Assembly: GCA_003158755.1 (NCBI GenBank)
Contig: PMLF01000083.1
Coordinates: 1 to 9,861 of the forward strand
Reading direction: 5' to 3'
DNA: 9,861 nucleotides
Source: Elusimicrobiota bacterium
GTDB lineage: Bacteria; Elusimicrobiota; Elusimicrobia; FEN-1173
The notes below the pieces were generated by a model. That model saw only the letters and a list, made by a program, of their open reading frames with translations. It ran no database searches and had not been told where the DNA came from. Below are positions 1 through 6,998 of this stretch, piece after piece. A program made the translations under genes and the position numbers. How positions within the stretch are numbered: the stretch's first letter is position 1; each line of letters starts with the position of its first letter.

Positions 1-2
1 AG

Positions 3-470
3 ATGCTCTTGCCTTTTGACGATACTGTTTTCTTGAGAAAGAACGTGGACATCCTATCGTTTTTCACGGACGAGCAGCTCCGCAAAGTCACGGCGGTCAT
101 CGACCGGCAGATCTATGATCCCGGAAAATTGGTGATCTTCCAGGGCGAGATCGGGCAGAACTTCTACATCATCAAGCGCGGGAAAGTCCAGGTGACGGCC
201 CGCTCAGGCAAAGACAAGGTGGAGTTGGCCGAGCTGAAGGGAGGGGATTTCTTCGGTGAAATGTCCCTCTTGGACGAGATCCCCGTCGGCGCCACGGTGA
301 AGGTGACCGAAGCCGATACGGAGATCCTCACCATCTCCCACGACGTTTTTCAAACGATGCTGAAAGACAACCCGCCCCTGGAAATGATGATCCGCCAGCG
401 CATCAACGAGCGGCGCCTCCGACGGGAGCAGGCGATGAAAAAGGACACCCCTCCGGCTCCGGCCCCATGA
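3..470 (+). CDS. Stand-alone cyclic-nucleotide-binding (CNB/Crp-like) domain protein
   Basis: A 155-residue protein that is essentially one CNB beta-barrel domain (about residues 15-135). Visible hallmarks are the FQGEIGQNFYIIKRGKVQV strands (residues 46-64) and the phosphate-binding-cassette start FGEMSLLDE (84-92). No helix-turn-helix or catalytic domain follows; the chain ends in a basic helix (about 129-146) and a short Pro/Ala tail. It is therefore more likely a regulatory subunit or adaptor than a transcription factor. The canonical cassette arginine (family pattern P-R-A-A) is replaced: the sequence reads P94-V95-G96-A97, so classical cAMP or cGMP binding is doubtful. The stop overlaps the next start by 4 bases (ATGA), implying coupling to the kinase. 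The ATG at base 3 fits the usual start of such proteins, but no ribosome binding site is visible because the window begins here, so a longer N-terminus is possible. Confidence 0.85.
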   Translation: MLLPFDDTVFLRKNVDILSFFTDEQLRKVTAVIDRQIYDPGKLVIFQGEIGQNFYIIKRGKVQVTARSGKDKVELAELKGGDFFGEMSLLDEIPVGATVKVTEADTEILTISHDVFQTMLKDNPPLEMMIRQRINERRLRREQAMKKDTPPAPAP

Positions 471-3400
471 AGAAAGATTGGTTGTTGAGCGCTTTCCTCG
501 GACTCCTTTTCACCGCGGGCCTCGCCGCCTGCGCCTGGTATCAATTTCCCTTCACCGAATCCCTGGAAGGCAAGCTCTACGACCTCCGTCTCGCGGCCGT
601 GACGCGGGGAGAGTCGTTGTCCGACCAGATCCGCCTAGTGGCGGTGGACGACGCTTCCATCAATCAAGTCGGCCGCTGGCCCTGGCCCCGGGGGTTGCAG
701 GGCGAACTGATCCGACGCATCGCCTCCGGCGGGCCCAAGGTCATCGGCGTCAATATTTTCTGGGTGGAGCCGGAAGCGGCTCCGGGCATGGACGTCGTCA
801 AGCAGCTCAAGGAAAAATATCTTGAGCTCTTGGATGGGAAAAAATCCGTCCTGCAAGCCGCGGCGAAAGACCGGCGCCTCCACGCGTCGACCCTGCCGGG
901 AGATTTGAAGGAATTCGCCGCGATTTTCGATGAGGGCGCGGCGGCGTTGAACCAGGACGCGAAGCTGACCGACGTCCTCTCGGTGACGCCGCGGGTGGTC
1001 CTGCCTCTCCTCTTCTCCCAAACCAAGCCCTTGGCCGAGGAAGGGGACGAATCCCTGAACCGCATGCCGTACCGGATCAAGAAGGTTGCGGCGGGCGCGT
1101 TCGACGGCATCGTTCCCCCGGGCTACGCTCCGACCCTTCCCCTGGCGGAATTCTCGACGGATGTGTCCGGCATGGGTTTCAGCAATTTGACTCCGGACGC
1201 GGACGGCTCGGTTAGGGCCCAGCCCGTGGCCTTCCTATATAGAGGCGTCGCGTTCCCCGCCCTGCCCGTGGAAATGGCGCGGCTGGCGCGGGGTCTCGAC
1301 GCGGACGCCGTCCGGCTTCAGCCGGGGCGCGCCCTCTTTTTGGGGAACAAAGCGATCCCCCTGGACCGGAAGAGCCGCTTGTTGATCCGCTACGCCGGGA
1401 TCTTCAGCGCCGACGAGTCCCACACGGTCCACGCCGTCGACGTCCTCACCGACAAGATCGATCCCGTCAAAGATTTCAAGGACAAGATCGTCCTGGTGGC
1501 GCCCCGGGCCGCCGGGGTGGATCCGCTCTTCGTCACTCCCGCCTCTTCCCTGACTCCCAGCGCGGACGTCCAGTTGAACGTCCTCCAGAACCTCCTTAGC
1601 GACCGGTTCATCGTGCGGCCGGAGTGGGCTCCGATGGCGGAATTGGGGAGCCTGGCCTTCGTGGGCCTCATCGTCATGCTGTTGCTGCCGTTCCTCCGGG
1701 CGAAGGGCGGCGCGTTAGTCGCCCTCCTTTTGATGGCGGGTTTTGGCGGCGCGGGGTGGTACTTATTCATGGCCAAGGGCTGGTGGCTGAAGGTGTTCTA
1801 TCCCATGGCGCTCCTCGCTTTGGACTACACCACCGTCACGCTCCGACGGTTCTTCTTCACCGAGAAGCGCAAAGAGCTCGTCGAGGCGGAAGGCATCGAG
1901 ACCAACAAGATGCTTGGGCTCTCCTTCCAGGGCCAGGGCATGCTCGACATGGCGTTCGAGAAGTTCCGCCGCTGCCCGGTGGACGGTCCCATGAAGGAAC
2001 TCCTCTACAATTTGGCGCTGGACTTCGAACGCAAACGGCAGTTCGGGAAGGCGTCGGCGGTCTACGAACACATCGCGACGACGGACCCGGGATACAAGGA
2101 CGTGAAATCGAAGGTTCAATCTTCCAAGCAGGCCTCCGAGACGATGATCGTCGGGGGCGGCCTCGGCCGGACGAAGGAAGGGGGCGGGACCGTCGTGGTT
2201 CATGGGTCGGCGGTGAAGCCGACTCTGGGGCGTTACGAAATCGAGAAAGAATTGGGCCGTGGGGCCATGGGAATCGTTTACCTGGGAAAAGATCCCAAGA
2301 TCAACCGGGCCGTCGCCATCAAGACACTCAAATTCGACGACGACCTGGACGCCGAAGCCATGAAGGAGTTCAAAACCCGGTTCTTCCGGGAGGCCGAGTC
2401 GGCGGGGACCTTGAACCACCCCAACATCGTCCGCATCTTCGACGCCGGCGAGGACAACGAGATTTCCTTCATCGCCATGGAACTCCTGGAGGGGGAAGAC
2501 CTCAAGAAATACACCGACAAGAACAACCTCCTGCCGGTCCCCGTGGTCTTGGAATACGTCGCCCTCGTGGCCGACGCCTTGGACTACGCCCACGTCCACG
2601 GCGTCGTGCACCGGGACGTGAAGCCGGCCAACATCATGAGGCTCAAGGACGGTACCCTGCGCGTGACGGACTTCGGCATCGCCCGTATCACGGCTTCCTC
2701 TAAGACCTCGACGGGAACGGTGCTGGGCACTCCCAGCTACATGAGCCCGGAGCAGGTGGCGGGCCGCAAAGTGGACGGCCGGGCGGACCTATTTTCCCTT
2801 GGCGTCATGCTCTTCGAGATGTTGACCGGCGAGAAGCCTTTCGGGGGCGAGTCCATCGCTACATTGCTTTTCAAGATTTCCCATGAGCCGCACCCGGACC
2901 CGATCCTCATTGCGTCGGCGAGGGTGTCTCCAGCCGTAAAAGCGATCATCGATCGGGCGCTGGAGAAGAATCCCGACCAGCGCTACCAGAAGGGCGCCGA
3001 CATGGCCCGGGACCTCCGCGAAGCGATGAAGAATCCGGCGGCTCTGCCGTCCCGCGAAGAGCCGAGCTCTGCGAGTCATGGCGGGGTGGTCCCCAAGCCG
3101 GTGCCACCGACGGCTCCTCCCATGGTTCCTCCGGCGCCGCGTCCCATGCCTCCGTTCGCGTCACCGGTGAACCCCGTCGATCGAACGGCGCCCGATCTTC
3201 CTCCATTGCCCCCGAGAACGCCGCCTCCCGCCGCTCCTCCGATGGCGCGTCCTCCTTCCGCTCCGGCGGGCGGTCCCGTTCCTCCACCGCCTCCGATGGC
3301 TCGGCCTGCCGCGCCTCCTCAGAGGCCGCCCTTGGTGCTTCCTCCCATGGCCGATTTTGGTTTTGAAATCCTTCCCGGCGCGCCCGCATTCCCGGCGACG

Positions 3401-3625
3401 CCTCCGGTATCCCCTGGTCCGGGGGCTGCGGCCCCCGCGCTTCCTCCGCCGGTTCCCGAACCCACTTTTGAGATCGTTCGGAATCCGCCCCCGGCTTTTC
3501 GGCCTCCGGCGAGGCCTCCCGTCGCTCCTCCGACGGAAGGCACCGTCCGTTTGCCTACCCCGCCTTTCGAGATCAAATCCACCGAACCGCCGGCGACGGG
3601 GTCGGAAGGGACTCAAAAACTATGA
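467..3625 (+). CDS. Membrane CHASE2-TPR-Ser/Thr protein kinase with proline-rich tail
   Basis: A 1052-residue receptor-like Hanks-type kinase. Layout: N-terminal membrane segment (about 6-25); periplasmic CHASE2 sensor domain (about 33-390, with the family-like VAVDDASINQVGRWPWPR stretch at 58-75); three membrane segments (about 392-410, 415-433, 439-456); a TPR-like cytoplasmic segment (about 480-550); kinase domain (about 588-855); and a Pro/Ala-rich tail (about 862-1052). Catalytic residues are all present: glycine loop GRGAMG 597-602, Lys619 in VAIK, Glu642, HRD with Asp717, Lys719 and Asn722, DFG with Asp735, and a Ser/Thr-rich activation loop before GTPSYMSPEQ (754-763). It should therefore be active, phosphorylating Ser/Thr in response to an unknown periplasmic signal. 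The start shares ATGA with the stop of the CNB gene, and the stop shares ATGA with the phosphatase start. The tail carries three FEI motifs. The ligand and substrates cannot be read from the sequence. Confidence 0.95.
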   Translation: MKKDWLLSAFLGLLFTAGLAACAWYQFPFTESLEGKLYDLRLAAVTRGESLSDQIRLVAVDDASINQVGRWPWPRGLQGELIRRIASGGPKVIGVNIFWVEPEAAPGMDVVKQLKEKYLELLDGKKSVLQAAAKDRRLHASTLPGDLKEFAAIFDEGAAALNQDAKLTDVLSVTPRVVLPLLFSQTKPLAEEGDESLNRMPYRIKKVAAGAFDGIVPPGYAPTLPLAEFSTDVSGMGFSNLTPDADGSVRAQPVAFLYRGVAFPALPVEMARLARGLDADAVRLQPGRALFLGNKAIPLDRKSRLLIRYAGIFSADESHTVHAVDVLTDKIDPVKDFKDKIVLVAPRAAGVDPLFVTPASSLTPSADVQLNVLQNLLSDRFIVRPEWAPMAELGSLAFVGLIVMLLLPFLRAKGGALVALLLMAGFGGAGWYLFMAKGWWLKVFYPMALLALDYTTVTLRRFFFTEKRKELVEAEGIETNKMLGLSFQGQGMLDMAFEKFRRCPVDGPMKELLYNLALDFERKRQFGKASAVYEHIATTDPGYKDVKSKVQSSKQASETMIVGGGLGRTKEGGGTVVVHGSAVKPTLGRYEIEKELGRGAMGIVYLGKDPKINRAVAIKTLKFDDDLDAEAMKEFKTRFFREAESAGTLNHPNIVRIFDAGEDNEISFIAMELLEGEDLKKYTDKNNLLPVPVVLEYVALVADALDYAHVHGVVHRDVKPANIMRLKDGTLRVTDFGIARITASSKTSTGTVLGTPSYMSPEQVAGRKVDGRADLFSLGVMLFEMLTGEKPFGGESIATLLFKISHEPHPDPILIASARVSPAVKAIIDRALEKNPDQRYQKGADMARDLREAMKNPAALPSREEPSSASHGGVVPKPVPPTAPPMVPPAPRPMPPFASPVNPVDRTAPDLPPLPPRTPPPAAPPMARPPSAPAGGPVPPPPPMARPAAPPQRPPLVLPPMADFGFEILPGAPAFPATPPVSPGPGAAAPALPPPVPEPTFEIVRNPPPAFRPPARPPVAPPTEGTVRLPTPPFEIKSTEPPATGSEGTQKL
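3362..3574 (+). repeat. Three FEI short motifs in the kinase proline-rich tail
   Basis: Within the low-complexity Pro/Ala tail of the kinase, the tripeptide Phe-Glu-Ile recurs at residues 966-968 (bases 3362-3370), 1001-1003 (3467-3475) and 1034-1036 (3566-3574), spaced 35 and 33 residues apart. Each follows a small or proline residue (GFEI, TFEI, PFEI). These are nearly the only aromatic-acidic-aliphatic islands in the tail, a pattern typical of short linear docking motifs in disordered regions. The binding partner is unknown; the docking role is inference. Confidence 0.5.
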
Positions 3626-4443
3626 ACCTCCAAACCGCCGGGCTCACCGATCCCGGGAAGATCCGAAAAAACAACGAGGACAGTTATTGGGTGGACGCCG
3701 ACCTCGGCCTCCTCGTCGTGGCCGACGGCATGGGCGGCCACGCGGCGGGAGAGGTCGCGAGCGGGATGGCCGTGGAGGTGATCCGGGACCAGGTGGCCCA
3801 GGGTTTGAAGACCGGGCGCATTCCCGCCGTCGGCCAGAAGCCCATCCATTTGTCTTCCCGCGCCCACCTGTTGACCGCGGCGATCCACGTGGCCAACGAG
3901 ATGATCTTCGCCGCGTCCGAGAAAAGGGCGGAGAGGATCGGCATGGGCACCACCGTCGTGGCCGCCCTGGTGGGCCCCAAATCCTTCGCCGTGGCCCACG
4001 TCGGAGACAGCCGGCTTTACCTGTACCGCGCGGGGAATTTGCGACAGATCACCCGGGACCATTCCCTGGTGGCCGAGCAGGTCGCCAAGGGTCTGTTGAC
4101 GGCGGAGGAAGCGGAAAAGTCGGAACAAAAAAATATCCTCACCCGCGCCTTGGGTATCGCCTCGACGGTGGAAGTGGACTCGGACGAGTATCCCCTGAAG
4201 CCCGACGACCTTTTGTTGCTCTGTTCCGACGGCCTCTGCCGCATGGCGGAGGACGCCCTGATCGCCGGCGCCCTGGCCGGCTTGAACGATCCTTCGGAAA
4301 TGTGCCACAATCTCATCCGTCTCGCCGTGGATCGAGGCGGCGGGGACAACGTGACCGTCGTCCTCGGATGGTTGTCGCGGTCGGGGTTCCTTGATAGGAT
4401 TTTAGGGCGATTTTCCAAACGTTCGAACGGCAAGGGAGCGTGA
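3622..4443 (+). CDS. PP2C-type (PPM family) Ser/Thr protein phosphatase
   Basis: A 273-residue metal-dependent phosphatase of the bacterial Stp/PrpC type, expected to remove phosphate from Ser/Thr residues, most obviously those added by the adjacent kinase. The PPM metal-binding and fold motifs are complete and in order: RKNNED (15-20), DGMGGH (35-40), GTT (109-111), VGDSRLY (127-133), RDHS (145-148), LTRALG (173-178), SDG (202-204) and DN (242-243). Length is slightly above the usual 240-250 because of a C-terminal extension (about 251-273) rich in basic residues, with hydrophobics at 256, 257, 260, 261 and 264. This could form an amphipathic helix holding the enzyme near the membrane kinase (inference). 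The start overlaps the kinase stop (ATGA), and an AAGGGA-like ribosome binding site lies at 3606-3611. The FHA gene follows 7 bases downstream. Confidence 0.95.
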   Translation: MNLQTAGLTDPGKIRKNNEDSYWVDADLGLLVVADGMGGHAAGEVASGMAVEVIRDQVAQGLKTGRIPAVGQKPIHLSSRAHLLTAAIHVANEMIFAASEKRAERIGMGTTVVAALVGPKSFAVAHVGDSRLYLYRAGNLRQITRDHSLVAEQVAKGLLTAEEAEKSEQKNILTRALGIASTVEVDSDEYPLKPDDLLLLCSDGLCRMAEDALIAGALAGLNDPSEMCHNLIRLAVDRGGGDNVTVVLGWLSRSGFLDRILGRFSKRSNGKGA

Positions 4444-4450
4444 CGATCCC

Positions 4451-5170
4451 ATGGCGACTCTGCAGCTCAAGTTCAACGCGGCCGTCATCAAAGTGATCTC
4501 CTTTTCAAAGAACGAAATGACCGTCGGGCGCAAACCCGACAACGACATCGTCATCGACAACCCCGCCGTTTCCGGCCACCACGCCCGCATCGTCAAGCAG
4601 GGCGGCGAGTACCTCCTGGAAGACCTGAACAGCACCAACGGAACTTTCCTTCGGGAGCGCAAGGTCCTGAAGGCCGCGCTGCGCGACAAAGACGAAATCA
4701 GCATCGCCAAGCACACCATCGTTTTTTTGAACGACCAAGAAGCGTCGGGCCCCGCCTCCTCGAAAGAGACCGTTTCCTCGGACGCCACCGTCGTCATCGC
4801 CGCTCCTTCCGCGGCGGCCTCGTCGCGTTCGGCCTCGGCGGCCAAACCCGCCGACGGGGTCGGCGCCCTCCGGGTGGTGGCGGGGGAAGCCAACGCGCCC
4901 GTTTTCAGCCTCCTGGGGCTCACCACCTACATCGGGAAATCCGACCAGGCCCAGATCCGGATCAAGGGTTTTTTCGCCCCCGACATGGCCGCCTGCATCG
5001 CCCGCAAACCGGAGGGGTACTTCATTAAGGTCCTTAAGGAAAAGTCCATCAAGATCAACGGTCGGGCGGTGACGGACCAATCGATATTGACGGTGGGGGA
5101 TAAAATCGAGGTGGGAAACCTCACGCTCATGTTCTTCCAACAGGATGCCAATGCCCCTATTTCTGGATAA
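4451..5170 (+). CDS. Tandem FHA-domain protein (canonical FHA plus degenerate FHA)
   Basis: A 239-residue soluble protein. FHA1 (about 1-95) has the phosphothreonine-recognition residues of the family: GR (26-27), SGHH (Ser41, His44) and STNG (61-64). It should read phosphorylated Thr on the kinase or its substrates. A Ser/Ala-rich linker (about 98-137) follows, containing Thr107 and Thr113 in TVSSDATVVI. FHA2 (about 138-230) keeps the fold pattern, with IGKS (161-164) in place of GR and NG at 203-204. At the positions aligning with Ser41 and His44 it has Pro177 and Ala180, so it probably does not bind phosphothreonine in the usual way. An AAGGGAG ribosome binding site lies at 4432-4438, 12 bases before the ATG, which is somewhat long. 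It is the last gene of the signalling cluster; a promoter begins 13 bases after its stop. Confidence 0.92.
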   Translation: MATLQLKFNAAVIKVISFSKNEMTVGRKPDNDIVIDNPAVSGHHARIVKQGGEYLLEDLNSTNGTFLRERKVLKAALRDKDEISIAKHTIVFLNDQEASGPASSKETVSSDATVVIAAPSAAASSRSASAAKPADGVGALRVVAGEANAPVFSLLGLTTYIGKSDQAQIRIKGFFAPDMAACIARKPEGYFIKVLKEKSIKINGRAVTDQSILTVGDKIEVGNLTLMFFQQDANAPISG

Positions 5171-5183
5171 AATTAAAAAAACC

Positions 5184-5212
5184 TTGACAGAACGGGTGCT
5201 AACCTATATAAA
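5184..5212 (+). promoter_or_regulatory. Sigma70-type promoter upstream of pilM
   Basis: TTGACA at 5184-5189 matches the -35 consensus exactly. TATAAA at 5207-5212 matches five of six -10 positions with an ideal 17-base spacer. The surroundings are AT-rich, in sharp contrast to the GC-rich genes on both sides. Transcription would start near 5218-5220, giving a leader of about 80 bases before the pilM start. This suggests the pil genes can be transcribed independently of the signalling operon. Confidence 0.75.
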
Positions 5213-5231
5213 TATTCAGATTCGCCAGTCC

Positions 5232-5282
5232 AACGCCGAGCGGTTCTCCGGGAGGTCCGGAGACCTTCTCGGCGTTTGTTTA
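5232..5282 (+). terminator. Long hairpin plus T-rich run in the pilM leader (terminator or attenuator)
   Basis: AACGCCGAG (5232-5240) pairs perfectly with CTCGGCGTT (5268-5276). Inside it TCTCCGG (5245-5251) pairs perfectly with CCGGAGA (5257-5263) around a 5-base loop, GAGGT. Two extra G-C pairs (5242-5243 with 5264-5265) are possible if T5244 bulges. The right arm runs into TTTGTTTA (5275-5282), a modest U-tract, so the structure resembles a + strand intrinsic terminator. It lies downstream of the promoter, so it could end the upstream operon, attenuate pilM expression, or define a short RNA of about 60 bases. The loop region carries GGGAGGT (5250-5256), a Shine-Dalgarno-like sequence with no start codon at suitable spacing. 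Confidence 0.65.
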
Positions 5283-5299
5283 TGGAGCGATAATAACGC

Positions 5300-6433
5300 A
5301 TGGGCGCCCTAGATAAGCTGAAAAATTTAAACATTGAAAAGTTCCGCTTCAACAAGGCGAAAGATGCCTTGGGAGTGGACCTCGGCTCTACGTCCATTAA
5401 AATCATCCAGCTTAAGGGGTCTCCGGGAAAATACAGCCTGGCCCGCTGGGCCTACCTGCCGCTCCCCAACGCGGGTCCCGACGTCCCGGGTCCTGATCGG
5501 CGCACCCAGGCCATCAACCTTCTCAAAGACTACGTGGCCAAGCAGAAGAAGAGCGCTTCCCGCCATGCCGTTTTCTCCGTGTCGGGAAACTCCGTCATCG
5601 TCCGCTACGTCAAGTTCAACCGCATGTCCCGTCCGGACCTCGCCAAGATGATCTTCATCGAGGCGGAACCCTACATCCCCTTCGCGATCCCCGAGGTGAA
5701 CCTGGACTTCCACATCTTGGGGGACGTCGTGGAAGAGGGCCAGCGCAAGATGGAAACGATCCTCGTGGCCGCCAAGAAGGAGATCATCCAAAGCCGCCTC
5801 GAGGTGATCCAGCAGGTGGGTCTTTCTCCCATCATGATCGACGTGGACGCCTTCGCCCTCGCCAACGCCTACGAAATCAACCGCAACCCCGCCGTGAAGG
5901 AAACGGTCCTGATCGTCCACATCGGGGCTTCGGTCACGACCATGGCCATCTTAGACCAGGGCGTGCCCAAGGTGGTGCGCGACGTGTTCATCGCGGGCAA
6001 CACGTTGACGAAAGCCTTGCAGAGGAACTTCCAATGCGACGCCAAGCAGGCGGACGCCATGAAGGGCCGCGCCCAGCTTTTGGCCACGCCGGAGGAACGC
6101 GAGAAGGCCATGGCCGAAAACAACAAGGAAGTCCTCCAAATGTCGACGGTGATGTTGCCCGTCATGAAGGACCTCTTGGCGGAGGTCCAGCGGTCCCTGG
6201 ATTTCTATCTCTCCCAGGGCGTGGACCGGCAGGTGACTCGGGTGCTGCTCTCCGGAGGCGGGGGACGGTTGGGGAACCTGACGGGGTACTTCGGCCACGA
6301 GCTCAAGATGCCCGTGGAAATGTTCGATCCCCTGGCGCGCATCGAGGGCGCCAACGTCGTCACGCCGGAACTCCGGCCTCTCTTCGCGGTGGCGGTGGGC
6401 TTGGCCGTCCGGCGCGACGGGGACGTCTCATGA
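5300..6433 (+). CDS. pilM: Type IV pilus assembly protein PilM (actin-like ATPase)
   Basis: A 377-residue cytoplasmic protein of the PilM/FtsA-like actin fold. It assembles on the inner face of the inner membrane and binds the PilN N-terminus, linking the pilus motor platform to the PilN-PilO-PilP-PilQ alignment complex. Visible features are the nucleotide phosphate-1 motif DLGSTSIK (27-34), the PilM-typical EAEPYIPF (121-128), IDVDAFALANAYE (180-192), the phosphate-2-like HIGASVTTMAILD (207-219), the glycine-rich SGGGGRLGNL (318-327) and a closing AVAVGLAVR (363-371). Length is slightly above the common 350 or so because of an N-terminal extension of about 20 charged residues before the first strand. 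The start is ATG at 5300 with a GGAG at 5284-5287, a rather long 12-base gap. Its stop overlaps pilN (ATGA). It is the first gene of the pil operon, behind its own promoter. Confidence 0.95.
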   Translation: MGALDKLKNLNIEKFRFNKAKDALGVDLGSTSIKIIQLKGSPGKYSLARWAYLPLPNAGPDVPGPDRRTQAINLLKDYVAKQKKSASRHAVFSVSGNSVIVRYVKFNRMSRPDLAKMIFIEAEPYIPFAIPEVNLDFHILGDVVEEGQRKMETILVAAKKEIIQSRLEVIQQVGLSPIMIDVDAFALANAYEINRNPAVKETVLIVHIGASVTTMAILDQGVPKVVRDVFIAGNTLTKALQRNFQCDAKQADAMKGRAQLLATPEEREKAMAENNKEVLQMSTVMLPVMKDLLAEVQRSLDFYLSQGVDRQVTRVLLSGGGGRLGNLTGYFGHELKMPVEMFDPLARIEGANVVTPELRPLFAVAVGLAVRRDGDVS

Positions 6434-6996
6434 TACGGATCAACCTCCTCCCGCGCGAAATTTACATCGAGGACGCCCGGCGCCAGCTCAAGAGCATCGG
6501 CATCACCGTGGTTTTCGCGGTGATCGCCGTCATGCTGGGGATCTATTTGTGGCAGTTCAACGTCGAACGCAGGGAAGTGGCCCGGAACGTGGAGCTCAAC
6601 ACGGAGCTCAAGAAGTACCAGGCCATCGTGGACCAGGTCACCGAGTTGGAGCAGACGCGCAATTTGCTCCGGGCCCACCGCGACGTCATTCAGCAGCTCT
6701 TGATCGGGCGGTTGGTCTACCCTAAGTTTTTTGAGGATTTCACGGCGTTGTTGCCGTCGGAAATTTGGGTGAGCAACATCGGCACCTCCCTGGACCCCCA
6801 GGGGGTGATGTCCGTCACGGTCAGCGCCCAGTCCCTGTCCAATTTCGCCATCGCCGACTGGCTGACGAACCTCCAAAGCTCTCCGCTTTGTTCGGACGTA
6901 AAGTTGGGGACCATCAGCACCCAGGACCAAGGGGAAGGGAAGGCCCAGGTCCTCGGTTTCACCATCACGTTCCGTTATTTGAAAAAGGGACCCTAG
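6430..6996 (+). CDS. pilN: Type IV pilus inner-membrane alignment protein PilN
   Basis: A 188-residue bitopic inner-membrane protein. The short cytoplasmic N-terminus carries IRINLLP (2-8), the conserved motif that docks in the PilM groove. One membrane segment spans about 22-42, followed by a periplasmic coiled coil (about 45-90) and a ferredoxin-like domain (about 95-185) containing the family-typical LLPSEIWVSNI (107-117). In known systems it forms heterodimers with PilO. The ATG at 6430 overlaps the pilM stop as ATGA, with GGGGA at 6419-6423 as a plausible ribosome binding site. The open frame extends upstream within pilM, but the NLLP motif fixes this start firmly. pilO follows after two bases. 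Confidence 0.94.
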   Translation: MIRINLLPREIYIEDARRQLKSIGITVVFAVIAVMLGIYLWQFNVERREVARNVELNTELKKYQAIVDQVTELEQTRNLLRAHRDVIQQLLIGRLVYPKFFEDFTALLPSEIWVSNIGTSLDPQGVMSVTVSAQSLSNFAIADWLTNLQSSPLCSDVKLGTISTQDQGEGKAQVLGFTITFRYLKKGP

Positions 6997-6998
6997 AC

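Noticed and set aside
1763..2611. Long minus-strand open frame (282 codons) opposite the kinase domain
   Set aside because: It is antisense to intact catalytic motifs of the kinase, has no recognisable domain, and is the kind of open frame expected opposite GC-rich coding DNA.
1624..2703. Second + strand open frame (359 codons) overlapping the kinase gene in another frame
   Set aside because: Its product is Arg/Gly/Pro-rich low-complexity sequence typical of an out-of-frame reading of GC-rich DNA, while the kinase frame has full family motifs.
3420..3437. GC-rich hairpin (CGGGGGC / GCCCCCG) in the kinase tail coding region
   Set aside because: A short stem arising from Gly/Ala/Pro codons in very GC-rich sequence, with no U-tract; likely compositional.
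3613..4308. Minus-strand frame (231 codons) opposite the PP2C gene
   Set aside because: It is a shadow of the phosphatase gene, with no ribosome binding site or motif that argues for coding.
3357..4394. 345-codon + strand frame spanning the kinase tail and the phosphatase
   Set aside because: The product is extremely Arg-rich with no domain, and it overlaps the well-supported kinase and PP2C frames.
5282..5293. Three-codon mini reading frame (ATG GAG CGA TAA) just before pilM
   Set aside because: It overlaps the pilM ribosome binding site and has no ribosome binding site of its own; most likely chance, though noted because it lies in a structured leader.
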